A stretch of 64,000 bases of DNA from Bombiscardovia apis (GTDB lineage: Bacteria; Actinomycetota; Actinomycetes; Actinomycetales; Bifidobacteriaceae). Made by a program: the position numbers and the translations under genes. Position 1 is the first letter of the stretch. Each line of letters begins with the position of its first letter. The notes beneath the pieces were generated by a model. It saw nothing but the letters and a program-made list of their open reading frames with translations, ran no database searches and was not told the DNA's origin. Positions 6,944-16,528 of this stretch are shown piece by piece. Location of the stretch: positions 62,001 through 126,000 of the forward strand of contig NZ_AP026800.1 of the NCBI RefSeq assembly GCF_033095945.1, read 5' to 3'.

Positions 6944-8067
6944 ACGAGAACCTGTCGGAAACGAGTAAACACGTCTCGCCGGAGACCAACCATGGCCGCC
7001 GGCAGGGTGGCGTATCGCGAGTGGCTGGCATTGTGGGCGAAATTCTCGCCACGCTAGCCTTGCTTTGTGCGCTCTACGTGGTCTGGCAACTGTGGTGGAC
7101 CGGAGTGCAAGCCCAGCATGCGCAGATGGAAACGAAGCAGACCTCTTCTTGGTCAGCACCCGCTGGATCCAAGGGCGGGGAAGAGAAAGTAGCTCCCAAA
7201 CAGGAGGGCGACGTACCCATCCAGCCTCAGTCAGCCAGCCGGGGTGATCTCGTGGCCCAGCTGTATGTGCCACGCTTCGGCGCCACTTGGGAGCGCAACG
7301 TAGTAGAGGGTACGTCTGCTGATTTGCTGGCATACGGCGGTATTGGCCACTATTCGCAGAGTCAGATGCCGGCGCAGATAGGCAACTTTGCGCTCGCCGG
7401 CCACCGAGCGGGCTACGGTGAACCGCTCTCAAATGTGGACAAGCTCCAAGATGGCGACCCCATCATTGTGCGCACGCAAGACTACTGGTATGTGTACCAC
7501 TACACTTCCCACAAAATCGTGGACCCCTCAGATGTGTCGGTGATTGCGCCTAACCCGCAGGAGCCCGAGAGTGCTGCAACCAAGCCGATGATTACGCTCA
7601 CTACTTGCGAGCCCAAGTATGCTTCCGCAGCCCACCGCTGGATTAGCTGGGGCGAATTCAGCTACTGGGCCAAGGTCTCCGACGGTGTGCCCCAAGAGCT
7701 GGCCGCTAAAAACAACGATGGCGTGACCTTCGTAAACGAGCGTAAGCCTTCGCCTTTGGTCAAGGTGGGCTCCCTGCTGCCGACGATGACTCTCTTGCTC
7801 TTTGCTTACATCATCATCTATCTGGCAGCGTTCGTAGCCTGGCGCTACCCCAAGTTGCAGGCCATTTCCGATGGCCGCGAGCCCAAGCCCTACTTGAGCT
7901 TCTACGGCTGGCTCACCCGCCACCAGTCCGGCATTAAGCCGGTGCGGGTGGTGCTGATACTGCTGCTGGCACTCATAGCTTGCAGTGTGATGTTCGAGTG
8001 GGTCTTCCCCTGGATGGCGGCGCATGTGCCCTTCATGCGGGCGATTTCCAACTATCCAACCGTCTAG
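6940..8067 (+). CDS. Class E sortase
   Basis: Sortases cleave a C-terminal sorting signal and attach proteins to the cell wall. Class E enzymes are the housekeeping type in high-GC Gram-positives and usually favour LAxTG. This 375-residue protein has an N-terminal helix (residues 28-48), a polar linker and a sortase domain with the catalytic histidine in LAGHRAGYGEPL, cysteine in TLTTCEPKYASAAHRW and arginine in the same block. Two further helices near the C-terminus (TMTLLLFAYIIIYLAAFVAW and VVLILLLALIACSVMFEWVF) make it longer than the ~220-300 residues typical of the family. It overlaps the DUF881 gene by four bases. It is the best candidate for anchoring the two RCC1 proteins, whose signals are LPEAG and LAKAG, but that match is inference. 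Confidence 0.9.
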   Translation: MNENLSETSKHVSPETNHGRRQGGVSRVAGIVGEILATLALLCALYVVWQLWWTGVQAQHAQMETKQTSSWSAPAGSKGGEEKVAPKQEGDVPIQPQSASRGDLVAQLYVPRFGATWERNVVEGTSADLLAYGGIGHYSQSQMPAQIGNFALAGHRAGYGEPLSNVDKLQDGDPIIVRTQDYWYVYHYTSHKIVDPSDVSVIAPNPQEPESAATKPMITLTTCEPKYASAAHRWISWGEFSYWAKVSDGVPQELAAKNNDGVTFVNERKPSPLVKVGSLLPTMTLLLFAYIIIYLAAFVAWRYPKLQAISDGREPKPYLSFYGWLTRHQSGIKPVRVVLILLLALIACSVMFEWVFPWMAAHVPFMRAISNYPTV

Positions 8068-8117
8068 CAAACGTGCCGCTGGCTGGCAATAGGTCAAAAA
8101 GCGGTCTATAAGCGCCC

Positions 8118-8151
8118 AAAAGGGGCCGGGAGACAATCTCCTGGCCCCTTT
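8118..8151 (+). terminator. Terminator after the sortase gene
   Basis: GGGGCCGGGAG and CTCCTGGCCCC form an 11-bp stem with one mismatch around ACAAT, flanked by AAAA and TTT. It can serve both the sortase gene (plus) and asnB (minus), which converge here. Confidence 0.8.
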
Positions 8152-8216
8152 ACGTATTTGAAAGCAAGCCTCGCAGAGAGCCTGCTGGGTGCCTTAACGG
8201 CGGTTTGATCTTTAGC

Positions 8217-10175
8217 CTAAGCCAGCTTGCCTTCGTCTACGAACGCCTGCACATCTGGCTGCAAATGCTCATACTGGCTCACTGCTTGGTCAAAGTTCAC
8301 AAAGTAGATCTTGTACCAAGTGAGGAAAGTGAAGATGTTCCACACCTGCCGACGCCCGTCAATGCGGCCCTCGTAATTGTTGTCGAGCAAGCGCAAGATG
8401 AGGGTCTGGTCGAAGATATTGGAAACCCACTCCTCCTCGAAGAGAGCGCGCACCTGCTTGTAATACTGCTCCTGCTGGAGCCAAGACTTAATCGGCACCG
8501 GGAAGCCCAGCTTGGGGCGCTTAGCCCACTCGTCGGGCAGGTGGCGGCGGGCTGCCTTGCGGAAGATAGCCTTGGAATTGTGACGGTTAAAGAGCATGCG
8601 CGAGGGGATGGAATTGGCCAGCTCAGCCACTTCGCGGTCCAAGTAGGGCACGCGCACTTCCAGCGAATGAGCCATCGAAATCTTGTCGGCCTTTTGCAAG
8701 ATGTCGTTGAGCATGAAGTGGTGGAGGTCGATGTATTGCATCTGCTTTACATCTTCGGCGCCCTTGACCTTCGCGAAGTCTTCCTGATAGATGCTGTTGA
8801 CCGTCAAATCGTTGCGGTACTGGGGCTGCAAGAGGTTGTTGGCCTGGCCGGAGGTAAACATCGTGGGCTGAACCGTGTCGTAGGCGTAGGCCTGACCGGT
8901 GTAGTACTCAGCTGGGTCCGCGGTGTGCGTGTAGAGCTGGGTTTTGCCCGGGAAGTTAGGCATTTTAGCCAGCGCGTGGCCGATGCCGTGGCGCATACCT
9001 GCGGGCAGTTTGCCCAAGCCGTCTGCCAACGCCCGAATGAAGCCGTTGCCGGAGTGGTCGCCGTAGTTAATATAGCCAGCAAAGAGCTCGTCTGCGCCCT
9101 CGCCGGAGAGCACCACCGTTACCTTCTGGCGGGCCAATCGGCACAGGTACCACAGGGGAATTACTGAAGGATTGGCATCAGGCTCGTCCAAGTGGTATTG
9201 CATCTCGGCGAAGTCGCGGAAGGCTTCGTCTGCCGAGACGGTGGCCTTGTTGAAGTGAAGTCCCTCATGGTCTGCCAAGGCTTGGGCTGGGCCAACTTCA
9301 TCGTAGGGGCCTTCGTCGAAGTTTACGGTGAAGACCTCTTGCGGCCGCAGGAGCGAGGTGACGTACGAGGAATCCACGCCCTCAGACAGGAAGGAGCCCA
9401 CCGGCACGTCGGAGACGGTGTGGAGCTCGACTGACTCCTGCACAGCGCGGTCAATCAACTCCTCAGTTTCGGCCTCAGAGCGTTGGTAATTCACCTCATA
9501 CTGGGCATCCCAATACTGGTGAATCTGGAAATCATCGCCTTGAAGCTCGAACCAGTGCCCAGCCGGGAAGCGGTAGACGCCCTTGAAGAAGGTCTCATTG
9601 AGATCGTTGTATTGGTTCATTAAGAAGGGCTTGACGGCGGCTTCGTTGAGCTCGCGCTTGAAATGCGGTTCCTTAAAGAAGGCCTTAATTTCGGAGCCCA
9701 CAATGAAGGTGGAACCCTCGCGGTAGTAGTAGAGCGGCTTGATGCCGAAGAAATCGCGGGCACCCAGCAGGGTTTTGGTATTGTCATCCCAAATGAGGAA
9801 GGCAAACATGCCTCGCACGCGCTTCAAAAGCCCATCCATGCCCCACTCTTCGTAGCCGTGGAGGAGCACTTCGGTGTCTACCTTAGTTTTGAACTTGTAG
9901 CCAGCGTCGACCAGCTGCTTGCGCAGGGTCTGGAAGTTGTAAATCTCGCCGTTAAAGGTGATAACGACGGAGCCGTCTTCGTTAAAAATCGGCTGCTTGC
10001 CCGACTTCAAATCGATTACAGAGAGGCGGCGGAATCCTAGGGCCACCTGCTCGTTTGTGTAGAAGCCGGAGCCTTCTTCGTTGGGGCCGCGATGCTGAAT
10101 CATCTTCATCATGGCCTGGATGGTAACGTCCTTATCCAGGATTTCGCGGTCGCTAAATGCGATAATGCCGCACAT
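8217..10175 (-). CDS. asnB: Asparagine synthase (glutamine-hydrolysing)
   Basis: AsnB makes asparagine from aspartate, ATP and glutamine-derived ammonia in the cytoplasm. This protein has 652 residues. The N-terminal class II glutaminase starts MCGIIAFSD, with Cys2 as nucleophile after removal of Met1, and contains RGPNEEGSG, RRLSVIDL and FNGEIYNF. The synthetase half has the PP-loop SEGVDSSYV near residue 260 (most family members read SGGVDSS) and LSGEGADELFAGY near residue 355. RVPYLDREVAELA lies toward the C-terminus. AGGAGG lies 5-6 bases before the ATG, so the start is secure. It stands alone between convergent and co-directional neighbours. Family members of this length also include amidotransferases acting on cell-wall or other substrates, so the exact acceptor is less certain than the family. 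Confidence 0.92.
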   Translation of the reverse strand: MCGIIAFSDREILDKDVTIQAMMKMIQHRGPNEEGSGFYTNEQVALGFRRLSVIDLKSGKQPIFNEDGSVVITFNGEIYNFQTLRKQLVDAGYKFKTKVDTEVLLHGYEEWGMDGLLKRVRGMFAFLIWDDNTKTLLGARDFFGIKPLYYYREGSTFIVGSEIKAFFKEPHFKRELNEAAVKPFLMNQYNDLNETFFKGVYRFPAGHWFELQGDDFQIHQYWDAQYEVNYQRSEAETEELIDRAVQESVELHTVSDVPVGSFLSEGVDSSYVTSLLRPQEVFTVNFDEGPYDEVGPAQALADHEGLHFNKATVSADEAFRDFAEMQYHLDEPDANPSVIPLWYLCRLARQKVTVVLSGEGADELFAGYINYGDHSGNGFIRALADGLGKLPAGMRHGIGHALAKMPNFPGKTQLYTHTADPAEYYTGQAYAYDTVQPTMFTSGQANNLLQPQYRNDLTVNSIYQEDFAKVKGAEDVKQMQYIDLHHFMLNDILQKADKISMAHSLEVRVPYLDREVAELANSIPSRMLFNRHNSKAIFRKAARRHLPDEWAKRPKLGFPVPIKSWLQQEQYYKQVRALFEEEWVSNIFDQTLILRLLDNNYEGRIDGRRQVWNIFTFLTWYKIYFVNFDQAVSQYEHLQPDVQAFVDEGKLA

Positions 10176-10280
10176 GCCATCCTCCTCTTACGTCAAAAGT
10201 ACGTAGGTATACAGCGGTTAACTCATAGATACTAAGCCAAGGCGGTGAAAAGACGCTCTGGGCTGAGTCTGGGAAAGTTC

Positions 10281-10338
10281 CCGGCCGGGTGGAGCCGAGC
10301 TTGAGGCCGAAGCTGTCTGCCCTGCGCCACCCAGCCGG
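10281..10338 (-). terminator. Possible terminator after pknB
   Basis: CCGGCCGGGTGG at 10281-10292 is complementary, with one mismatch, to CCACCCAGCCGG at 10327-10338. It lies just past the pknB stop codon. There is no U-run and the loop is long, so this is a weak call. Confidence 0.4.
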
Positions 10339-10343
10339 AGCCT

Positions 10344-12569
10344 TTAATTCGAGCTGCCCGAACTTGGGTTTGGATTTGGACTTTGGTTCTGACTTGGGTT
10401 GGAGCCTGAGCCAGACGACGGATTGACCGTAATCACCTTGATGATGCTGCCTTTAGTCACATTGCCCTGGGGGCTGGCCGACTGCACGAGTGCGCTCGAA
10501 TCAGTTGGGCCGGTAACATTCATGCTCAAACCAGCCGCAGATAGCTTCTGTTGGTACTCGCCCAAGGTGGTTTTGCCCACTTCTACGGTCGGCACCGCTA
10601 CAGCTCCCTCTTTCGTGGTGAGGGTAACGGTGTCTTTGTCCTTGTCGATAGTGCTGCCGGGCTTGGGATCTTGGCCGGTCACTACCGAGTTGTCATCGGA
10701 GGGGCCGTTGACCGTAATCTTAACTCCGCCCAGCAGGCTCTTAGCGTCGCTCAGCGTCTTTCCGGTTACATCTTTCAAGCTCATGCCGTCAGAGACGGTC
10801 AGCGTAATCATCGAGCCTTGAGCAATTGACGTGCCCGCAGCTGGGTCCGAAGAGATGACCATATCTTTGGCCACCGTGTCGGAATGCTGCTTTTGGATGG
10901 TAACGGTGAAGCGCTGAAGCATGTTGCGTGCATCGTCTTGCTTCTTGTTAGCCACATCCGGCACCTTGGTCATGCCCGAAGAAATGTAAAGCAAGATGCT
11001 GGAACCCTTGGGAGCGGACTGACCGCTGGCCGGATCCGTGCGGGTTACGCGGTTCTTATCCACGTCTCCCGCGTCCTCGATTGAAGCAGACGGGCTTACT
11101 TTAAAGCCTGCCTTCTCGAGTTTGTTGCGAGCGTCCTCTTGGGTGAGGTTCTTCACATCTGGAATCTTGGTAGACTGCGGGCCCGAAGAGAACCAAACCG
11201 TGACTGTGGAGCCCTTCTTGACCTTGGAACCGGCCTTGGGGCTCTGCTTGGTGAAAGTGCCCTCAGGCTCAGCCGAATCAGGGTCGGACTCTTCCGCATA
11301 CTGGAAGCCAGCGGCAGTAATCTTCTCTTTGGCCAGCAGCTTCGACATCTGCGCGTTAATCTCCGGCACCGCAGCCATGTCGCGTTTGTCTCGGTTGAGA
11401 TAGGACCAAGCGCCCAAGGCCACTAAAATCAGCACTAGGGCCGAGGCAATGGAGGAGATAACAATCTTCTTCTTGCGTTTTTTAGCATCTTGCTCAGCTT
11501 TGCGGGTGCGGGCTTGGGTAGCGGTTTGTGCAGCTACTCCGGCCAGCTGTTGGCCGCTTTCACTCAGTGGGGCGAAGGCTTGAGTCGCTGCTGTTGCCTC
11601 GTCAATGGGCGAGAGCGTGGAAGTAGCGGCCTCCTGTTCGGCAGCCTTGCGTGCGCGCATATTTGCCAAGTCCGTAAGCGGGTTGAAGGCAGCAGCCACG
11701 GGGGTTCCGCCATTCATGAAGGCCATGATGTCGTTCTTGAACTCGGTCGCCGTCGCATAGCGGTTCTGGCGGTCCTTGGCCATAGCCTTAGCGCAAATCG
11801 AGTCCCACATCTTGGGCAGTCCGGGCACAATAGCCGAGGGCGGAGTCGCAACTTCGGAGACGTGCTGGTAGGCGATAGCAACGGCCGAATCCCCGTTGAA
11901 GGGGGCACGCCCGGTCAGCATTTCGTAGAGCACACAGCCTGCCGAATACAGGTCGGAACGCATATCGACGTTCTCGCCGCGGGCCTGCTCAGGGCTCAAA
12001 TACTGGGCGGTACCCACAACTCCCTGCGACTGAGTCATAGTAGCGGCCGAGTCGTCGAGCGCGCGGGCAATTCCAAAGTCCATGACCTTGACGATGCCCT
12101 GCTCGGAAATCATAATATTGCCGGGCTTGATGTCGCGGTGGATGATGCCCATGTGGTGGGAGTATTCTAGGGCGTTCAAGACCCCAATCATCACCTGCTC
12201 GGCATCGCGCTGGCTCAGGGCGCCGTTGGCCTTAATGATGGCACGCAAGGTCTGGCCCTTCACGTATTCCATCACCAAATAGGGTACGCGTTCCTGGTTG
12301 CCGGCTTCATCGGTGAGCACTTCCTCGCCCGAGTCGTAAATAGATACGATGTTGGGGTTGTTTAGCTGCGCCACCGAGTGTGCTTCGCGGCGGAAGCGGC
12401 TGAGGAAGATCTCATCGTTGGTTAAATCCGAACGCATAATTTTCACGGCAACAGTGCGCCCTAGGCGGGTGTCGAGGGCAGTGTGCACCTCGGCCATGCC
12501 GCCGCGGCCAATGAGCTGGCCAATCTCATAGCGTCCGTTCGCTAGGGAAGCTGGTAGTGCGATGCTCAT
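10344..12569 (-). CDS. pknB: Serine/threonine protein kinase PknB with five PASTA domains
   Basis: This 741-residue membrane kinase senses cell-wall fragments through its outer PASTA domains and phosphorylates division and wall-synthesis proteins. The kinase domain covers about residues 12-275: glycine loop GRGGMAEV, lysine in VAVKIMR, catalytic loop HRDIKPGN and DFG in MDFGIAR. A cytoplasmic linker leads to a helix (KIVISSIASALVLILVALGA, about 372-395). Five PASTA repeats follow, each with the pattern xVPDVxxxxxxDAxxxL...DPxxGxxxxxG. A Ser/Asn/Pro-rich tail (SQNQSPNPNPSSGSSN) ends the protein. It is the last gene of the fhaA-to-pknB operon and overlaps pknA by four bases (ATGA); GGAGGGG lies upstream of the start. 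Confidence 0.95.
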   Translation of the reverse strand: MSIALPASLANGRYEIGQLIGRGGMAEVHTALDTRLGRTVAVKIMRSDLTNDEIFLSRFRREAHSVAQLNNPNIVSIYDSGEEVLTDEAGNQERVPYLVMEYVKGQTLRAIIKANGALSQRDAEQVMIGVLNALEYSHHMGIIHRDIKPGNIMISEQGIVKVMDFGIARALDDSAATMTQSQGVVGTAQYLSPEQARGENVDMRSDLYSAGCVLYEMLTGRAPFNGDSAVAIAYQHVSEVATPPSAIVPGLPKMWDSICAKAMAKDRQNRYATATEFKNDIMAFMNGGTPVAAAFNPLTDLANMRARKAAEQEAATSTLSPIDEATAATQAFAPLSESGQQLAGVAAQTATQARTRKAEQDAKKRKKKIVISSIASALVLILVALGAWSYLNRDKRDMAAVPEINAQMSKLLAKEKITAAGFQYAEESDPDSAEPEGTFTKQSPKAGSKVKKGSTVTVWFSSGPQSTKIPDVKNLTQEDARNKLEKAGFKVSPSASIEDAGDVDKNRVTRTDPASGQSAPKGSSILLYISSGMTKVPDVANKKQDDARNMLQRFTVTIQKQHSDTVAKDMVISSDPAAGTSIAQGSMITLTVSDGMSLKDVTGKTLSDAKSLLGGVKITVNGPSDDNSVVTGQDPKPGSTIDKDKDTVTLTTKEGAVAVPTVEVGKTTLGEYQQKLSAAGLSMNVTGPTDSSALVQSASPQGNVTKGSIIKVITVNPSSGSGSNPSQNQSPNPNPSSGSSN

Positions 12570-13615
12570 AGGGAATCCCCTCCGTTTGCTGTCCGAGGAT
12601 TGTCGGTTACGATTCGTGCTCTTGCATTAATTCCGGTAATCAGGTTCGTTATTGCCGAATTGGTTACGCTTGCTGGGTGGTAAACCAAAGCTGGCCTAGC
12701 GGGTGGAAGCGTGGGCTTATGGGGCTCACTAGTCACTCGCCGAGGTAAGGGCTTGCGTTGATCAAGCAACTGGGTCTCGGCCAATTGTCGGTTGAGTATC
12801 CGCTGCTCAATCTTAGCTAAAGTCCTAGAAACCACGAGTGCGTCTGCCGGGCGGTCAGCTGGCTCTTTAGCTAGCATCGACATCACAAACTGCGAAAGCT
12901 GCGTGTCTACCGAGTCCGGAAGCGGCGGTACAGGGTCGTTGACATGGGCGGCGGCAATATCGACGGCCGTAGCGCCGGTAAAGGGCCGGTGCCCGCACAG
13001 GCCTTCGTAAGCCACGACTCCTAGCGAGTAAATATCAGACTGCGGAGTAGCTTTCAAACCTTGCGCTTGCTCGGGTGAAATGTATTGAGCCGTGCCGACT
13101 ACCATGCCATCTTGGGTGATTTGGCCCTGGTTCGTAGAGTAGGAGACGCCGAAATCGGTAATTTTCACCTCGCTGGTCTGAGAAACCATAATGTTTGCAG
13201 GCTTTACGTCGCGATGAATTACTCCGTGTGAGTGGGCCACAAACAAGCCGCGGGCGGTCTGAATCAAAATGGGCAGAAGCTCGGTGGGGTCGAGAGTTCC
13301 TTGGCGCTTGTATACGTCGGCTAGTGACTCTGAAGGCACGTATTCCATGATGATGAAGCCGATGCCGTCGTGTTCATAGTAGCCAAAGAGCGCCGCGATG
13401 TTAGGGTGGGCCAAATTAGCGGAATTGTGGGCCTCGGACCGCAAGCGTTGGATGCGTGACTCTTCGTTGGTTAGGTCTGGACGCAGGGCCTTAATGGCTA
13501 CCACGCGGCTGAGCTGAATGTCGAAGCCCTTCCAAACTTCGCCCATGCCGCCCTGAGCTAGGCGCTGGTCCAAACGGTAACGTCCGTGAACGAGCTGTCC
13601 TTCAATCAGTTTCAT
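12566..13615 (-). CDS. pknA: Serine/threonine protein kinase PknA-like, apparently soluble
   Basis: This 349-residue protein kinase sits where pknA sits in the actinobacterial cluster. It has the glycine loop AQGGMGEVW, lysine in VAIKALR, HRDVKPANIM, TDFGVSYS and GTAQYISPEQAQG, so it should be active. The kinase domain ends near residue 270. The remaining ~75 residues are polar and proline-rich (KPTLPPARPALVYHP). I see no transmembrane helix in them, whereas PknA of mycobacteria has one. It overlaps pbpA by four bases at its start and pknB by four bases at its end. It probably phosphorylates FHA proteins and division proteins together with PknB; this is known of the family and not shown by the sequence. 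Confidence 0.9.
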   Translation of the reverse strand: MKLIEGQLVHGRYRLDQRLAQGGMGEVWKGFDIQLSRVVAIKALRPDLTNEESRIQRLRSEAHNSANLAHPNIAALFGYYEHDGIGFIIMEYVPSESLADVYKRQGTLDPTELLPILIQTARGLFVAHSHGVIHRDVKPANIMVSQTSEVKITDFGVSYSTNQGQITQDGMVVGTAQYISPEQAQGLKATPQSDIYSLGVVAYEGLCGHRPFTGATAVDIAAAHVNDPVPPLPDSVDTQLSQFVMSMLAKEPADRPADALVVSRTLAKIEQRILNRQLAETQLLDQRKPLPRRVTSEPHKPTLPPARPALVYHPASVTNSAITNLITGINARARIVTDNPRTANGGDSL

Positions 13616-15075
13616 TTGAGCGCCTCCTGCATGACTCGCTTCATAATAGGCCCGGCTGAGGCAGCGCCGAACGTATTGGTGGAATGGACTACTACGGCTA
13701 CTGCAATCTTGGGCTGCTGGGCCGGTGCGAAACCGATGGTCCAGCCGTCGTTGGCAGTGTTGCCTACGCCGATTTGCGCGGTGCCGGTCTTAGCGGCCAC
13801 CTGAGCCCCCGGAATCTGTAAGTTGGGCGAATCCTTGGTGACTACTGCTTCCATCATCGCAGTCAACGCCTTGGCCGTATCTTCGGAGAAAGGCTCGGAA
13901 TAGACGGAAGGCGAGGCTTCGCTTAAGACGCTTAAGTCAGAGGAGCGCACGCGGTCTACCAGCGTGGGTTGCATGAGCTTACCGCCGTTGGCTACCGCGG
14001 CCGCCACCATTGCGTTTTGCAGGGGTGTGTTCAAGGTGTCGCCTTGGCCGATGGAGGCTTGGGCGAGCTTGTCGGGCGTGGCGTCGGCAGGGAACTTGGA
14101 AGCCGTGGCCTTCATGGGCTGGCCGGTTGAATCTGTACCATCGATGGTAATCGTTGAACCGTAGCCAAACTTCTTGGCTTGGTCAGCTAAGCTTTGGCCG
14201 CCTAAGCTCACGCCGAGTTGGGCAAAAGCCGTGTTGGAGGAGTAGGCCAGCGCGTCTTGCATGGCGATTTTGCCGCTGTAGCCATTGCCTGCTGCCGTGG
14301 CGTTGGTCAGGTTAACTGATGTGCCCGGCAGTGTGTATGCAGCGCCCGCGGGAATCTGCGAATCTGCGTGGTATTTACCCGATTCTAGAGCTGCCGCTGC
14401 CACAATGACCTTGAAGGTGGACCCGGGTGGGTAGAGCTGGGAGGTGGCACGGTTCAGCATGGGATTGTCTTCTTGGTGGGCAATGTCGTTATAGGCTTGG
14501 ACGGCTGCGTTCGTGTCGTGCGTGGCCAGCGTATTAGGGTCGTAAGAGGGCGTGGAAACCATAGCCAAGATTCGGCCGGTCGAAGGTTCAATCGCCACTA
14601 CAGAGCCCGACTGCCCGCCCAAGGCTTGGTAAGCGGCCTCCTGAAGCTTGGGGCTGATCGAAGTCTCGATGGAAGCACCCTTGTTTTGTGCGCCGGTAAA
14701 GAGAGCCCGGATCTTGTCGAACCAGAGACTATCGGCTTGGCCCGAAAGTAGGCGGTTGCGCGAGTTTTCTATGCCGCGGTCGCTGCCGTTGGTAATTGAA
14801 TAGTAGCCGGTTACGGGAGCGTAAAGGGGGCCGGACGTGTAGGCGCGCTGATATTGGAAAGTGTCGTTGATGGGGTCTGATTGGGCCAAAATAGTGCCAT
14901 CGGAAGCTAGGATTGAGCCGCGAGGCGCGCCGTATTCAGCATAAAGAGCGCGAGTGTTGCGGGGGTCGTTGTTGAGCGCGTTGGCTCGGATCCCCATGAT
15001 CGTAGTAGACGAAAGACCTAGGACAACGAAGAGGGCAATAACGGCAGTAAATAGCTGACGGAGCGCTTTATTCAT
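13612..15075 (-). CDS. pbpA: Penicillin-binding protein 2-like transpeptidase
   Basis: PbpA is a class B penicillin-binding protein that cross-links peptidoglycan, partnered with a RodA/FtsW glycosyltransferase. With the start at the ATG at 15073-15075 (AGGAGG 7 bases upstream) the protein has 487 residues; the longer frame from 15105 would read through the ribosome site. One N-terminal helix (residues 6-28) anchors it. The transpeptidase domain has the serine motif STFK (in PPGSTFKVI), SSN in AYSSNTAFAQ and KTG in AAKTGTAQIG. GAPRGSILASDG near residue 50 is typical of the N-terminal domain. Its first bases overlap the rodA stop by eight bases, and its end overlaps pknA by four. Confidence 0.93.
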   Translation of the reverse strand: MNKALRQLFTAVIALFVVLGLSSTTIMGIRANALNNDPRNTRALYAEYGAPRGSILASDGTILAQSDPINDTFQYQRAYTSGPLYAPVTGYYSITNGSDRGIENSRNRLLSGQADSLWFDKIRALFTGAQNKGASIETSISPKLQEAAYQALGGQSGSVVAIEPSTGRILAMVSTPSYDPNTLATHDTNAAVQAYNDIAHQEDNPMLNRATSQLYPPGSTFKVIVAAAALESGKYHADSQIPAGAAYTLPGTSVNLTNATAAGNGYSGKIAMQDALAYSSNTAFAQLGVSLGGQSLADQAKKFGYGSTITIDGTDSTGQPMKATASKFPADATPDKLAQASIGQGDTLNTPLQNAMVAAAVANGGKLMQPTLVDRVRSSDLSVLSEASPSVYSEPFSEDTAKALTAMMEAVVTKDSPNLQIPGAQVAAKTGTAQIGVGNTANDGWTIGFAPAQQPKIAVAVVVHSTNTFGAASAGPIMKRVMQEALK

Positions 15076-16528
15076 AGCTAACCTCCTGAGCTGAAGAGTT
15101 TTCACTAGTGCGGGGAGTAGCCTCGCTCAGCTCTTGTTCTTCGCGCTGCTGCCCAATCTCATGCTCGCGCAACACAGCTAGCGCTTCATAGCGGAAGGTG
15201 TCCGAGGAAACTTCTGGCGCGGGTCGGTTGGCAGCGTTGGAGATGACGATTAGCAAGACAGCTAAGAGGCAGTTAGCGATAAGTGATGATCCGCCCGCTG
15301 CCATGTATGGCATAGTTAAACCGGTCAGAGGGATAACGAGCGTGATGCCGCCCACTACGGTGAAGACCTGGAACGCCATAGTGAAAACTAAACCGGAAGC
15401 GAGGAGCTTGCCGAAGCCGTCTTGGATTTTCATAGCAACGACCATGCCCGCGGAGACGATGACCAAGTAAAGAGCTAAGACTACGAGCAAACCAGTGAGT
15501 CCGAGCTCCTCGCCCACAGACGAGTAGATGAAATCGGAGTTGGCCAGAGGGGTAATCCACGGGTGGCCCTGCCCCAATCCGGTGCCTAGCAGACCACCAG
15601 TTGCGAGGCCGAAAATACCGCGTACCAGCTGGCCGGAGCCGCCGAAAGCCTTGTTGTATTCCTCAGGGCTGAAGGGGTGAAGCCAAGCATCGACGCGGGC
15701 GCCTACGTGGGCGAAAAGGAAGGTGGCAGCTACTGCGCCAGCGATGAAGAAAACTGCGCCGATAGCAATCCATGACTTGCGGCCAGTGGCCACGTAGAGC
15801 ATGGAGACGAACATAGCGAAGAACATGAGCGAGGTGCCCAAGTCGTGCTGCATGACTAGCACGCCCAGCGAGAGTGCCCAAACTACAATAATCGGCCCCA
15901 AATCCTTCATACGAGGCATGCGCATACCGAGGAATTTCTTGCCGGCTACGGCCAGCTGATCGCGGTGGTCGAAGAGGTATGCAGCGAAGAAGAAAGCGAG
16001 AAAGAGCTTGGCAAATTCGCCCGGCTGCAGGGTGTGGGAACCGATGCCCACCCAGATGCGCGCGCCGCCAATTTCGCGGCCAAAGCCCGGAATCATGGGG
16101 GAGAGGAGAAGAATGATGCCCACCACCATGCTTACGTAGGAGAACTTGCGCAAGACCCGGTAGTCCTTCAATGCAATGGCTAGCGCGCCGCATAAAACCA
16201 AGGCCAGGCAGAGCCAAATAAGCTGGTTGACGCCTACTGCCGTGGGCGAACCGACCTTGGCGTTGCGCATATCAATACGGGCAATCATCGTGACACCGAG
16301 CGAGCTCAAAATCACCAAGCAAGGCAAAATTACTTGGCTGGCATAGGGCTGGTAAATTTCCAGAACCACCCAAAGCGCAATGAAGAGTAGGGCTGTGATG
16401 GTTAGCAATAGCACGTATTCGGCGGGAATGCTACCGCGGGTGCGGGCAAACATCTGGAAGAAACCGATGAAGCCGATAAACAGCGCCAAGAGCAGTAATC
16501 CCATACGACGTAAGCGGGTAAGAATCAT
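15068..16528 (-). CDS. rodA: RodA/FtsW-family peptidoglycan glycosyltransferase
   Basis: This 486-residue polytopic SEDS protein polymerises lipid II into glycan strands and works with the class B PBP encoded next to it. About ten to twelve helices are visible. Family signatures include GGARIWVGIGSHTLQPGEFAK, FSPEEYNKAFGGSGQ and the C-terminal GLTMPYMAAGGSS. A cytoplasmic tail of ~60 residues rich in Glu and Ser (EQELSEATPRTSENSS) follows the last helix and could be a target for the neighbouring kinases. The start ATG overlaps the stop of the phosphatase gene by four bases. Family membership is clear; whether it serves elongation or division cannot be read from the sequence. Confidence 0.93.
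   Translation of the reverse strand: MILTRLRRMGLLLLALFIGFIGFFQMFARTRGSIPAEYVLLLTITALLFIALWVVLEIYQPYASQVILPCLVILSSLGVTMIARIDMRNAKVGSPTAVGVNQLIWLCLALVLCGALAIALKDYRVLRKFSYVSMVVGIILLLSPMIPGFGREIGGARIWVGIGSHTLQPGEFAKLFLAFFFAAYLFDHRDQLAVAGKKFLGMRMPRMKDLGPIIVVWALSLGVLVMQHDLGTSLMFFAMFVSMLYVATGRKSWIAIGAVFFIAGAVAATFLFAHVGARVDAWLHPFSPEEYNKAFGGSGQLVRGIFGLATGGLLGTGLGQGHPWITPLANSDFIYSSVGEELGLTGLLVVLALYLVIVSAGMVVAMKIQDGFGKLLASGLVFTMAFQVFTVVGGITLVIPLTGLTMPYMAAGGSSLIANCLLAVLLIVISNAANRPAPEVSSDTFRYEALAVLREHEIGQQREEQELSEATPRTSENSSAQEVSYE

Noticed and set aside
8205..9167. 320-codon plus-strand frame opposite asnB
   Set aside because: It mirrors asnB, which has clear family motifs and a good ribosome site; the mirrored protein has no recognisable domain.
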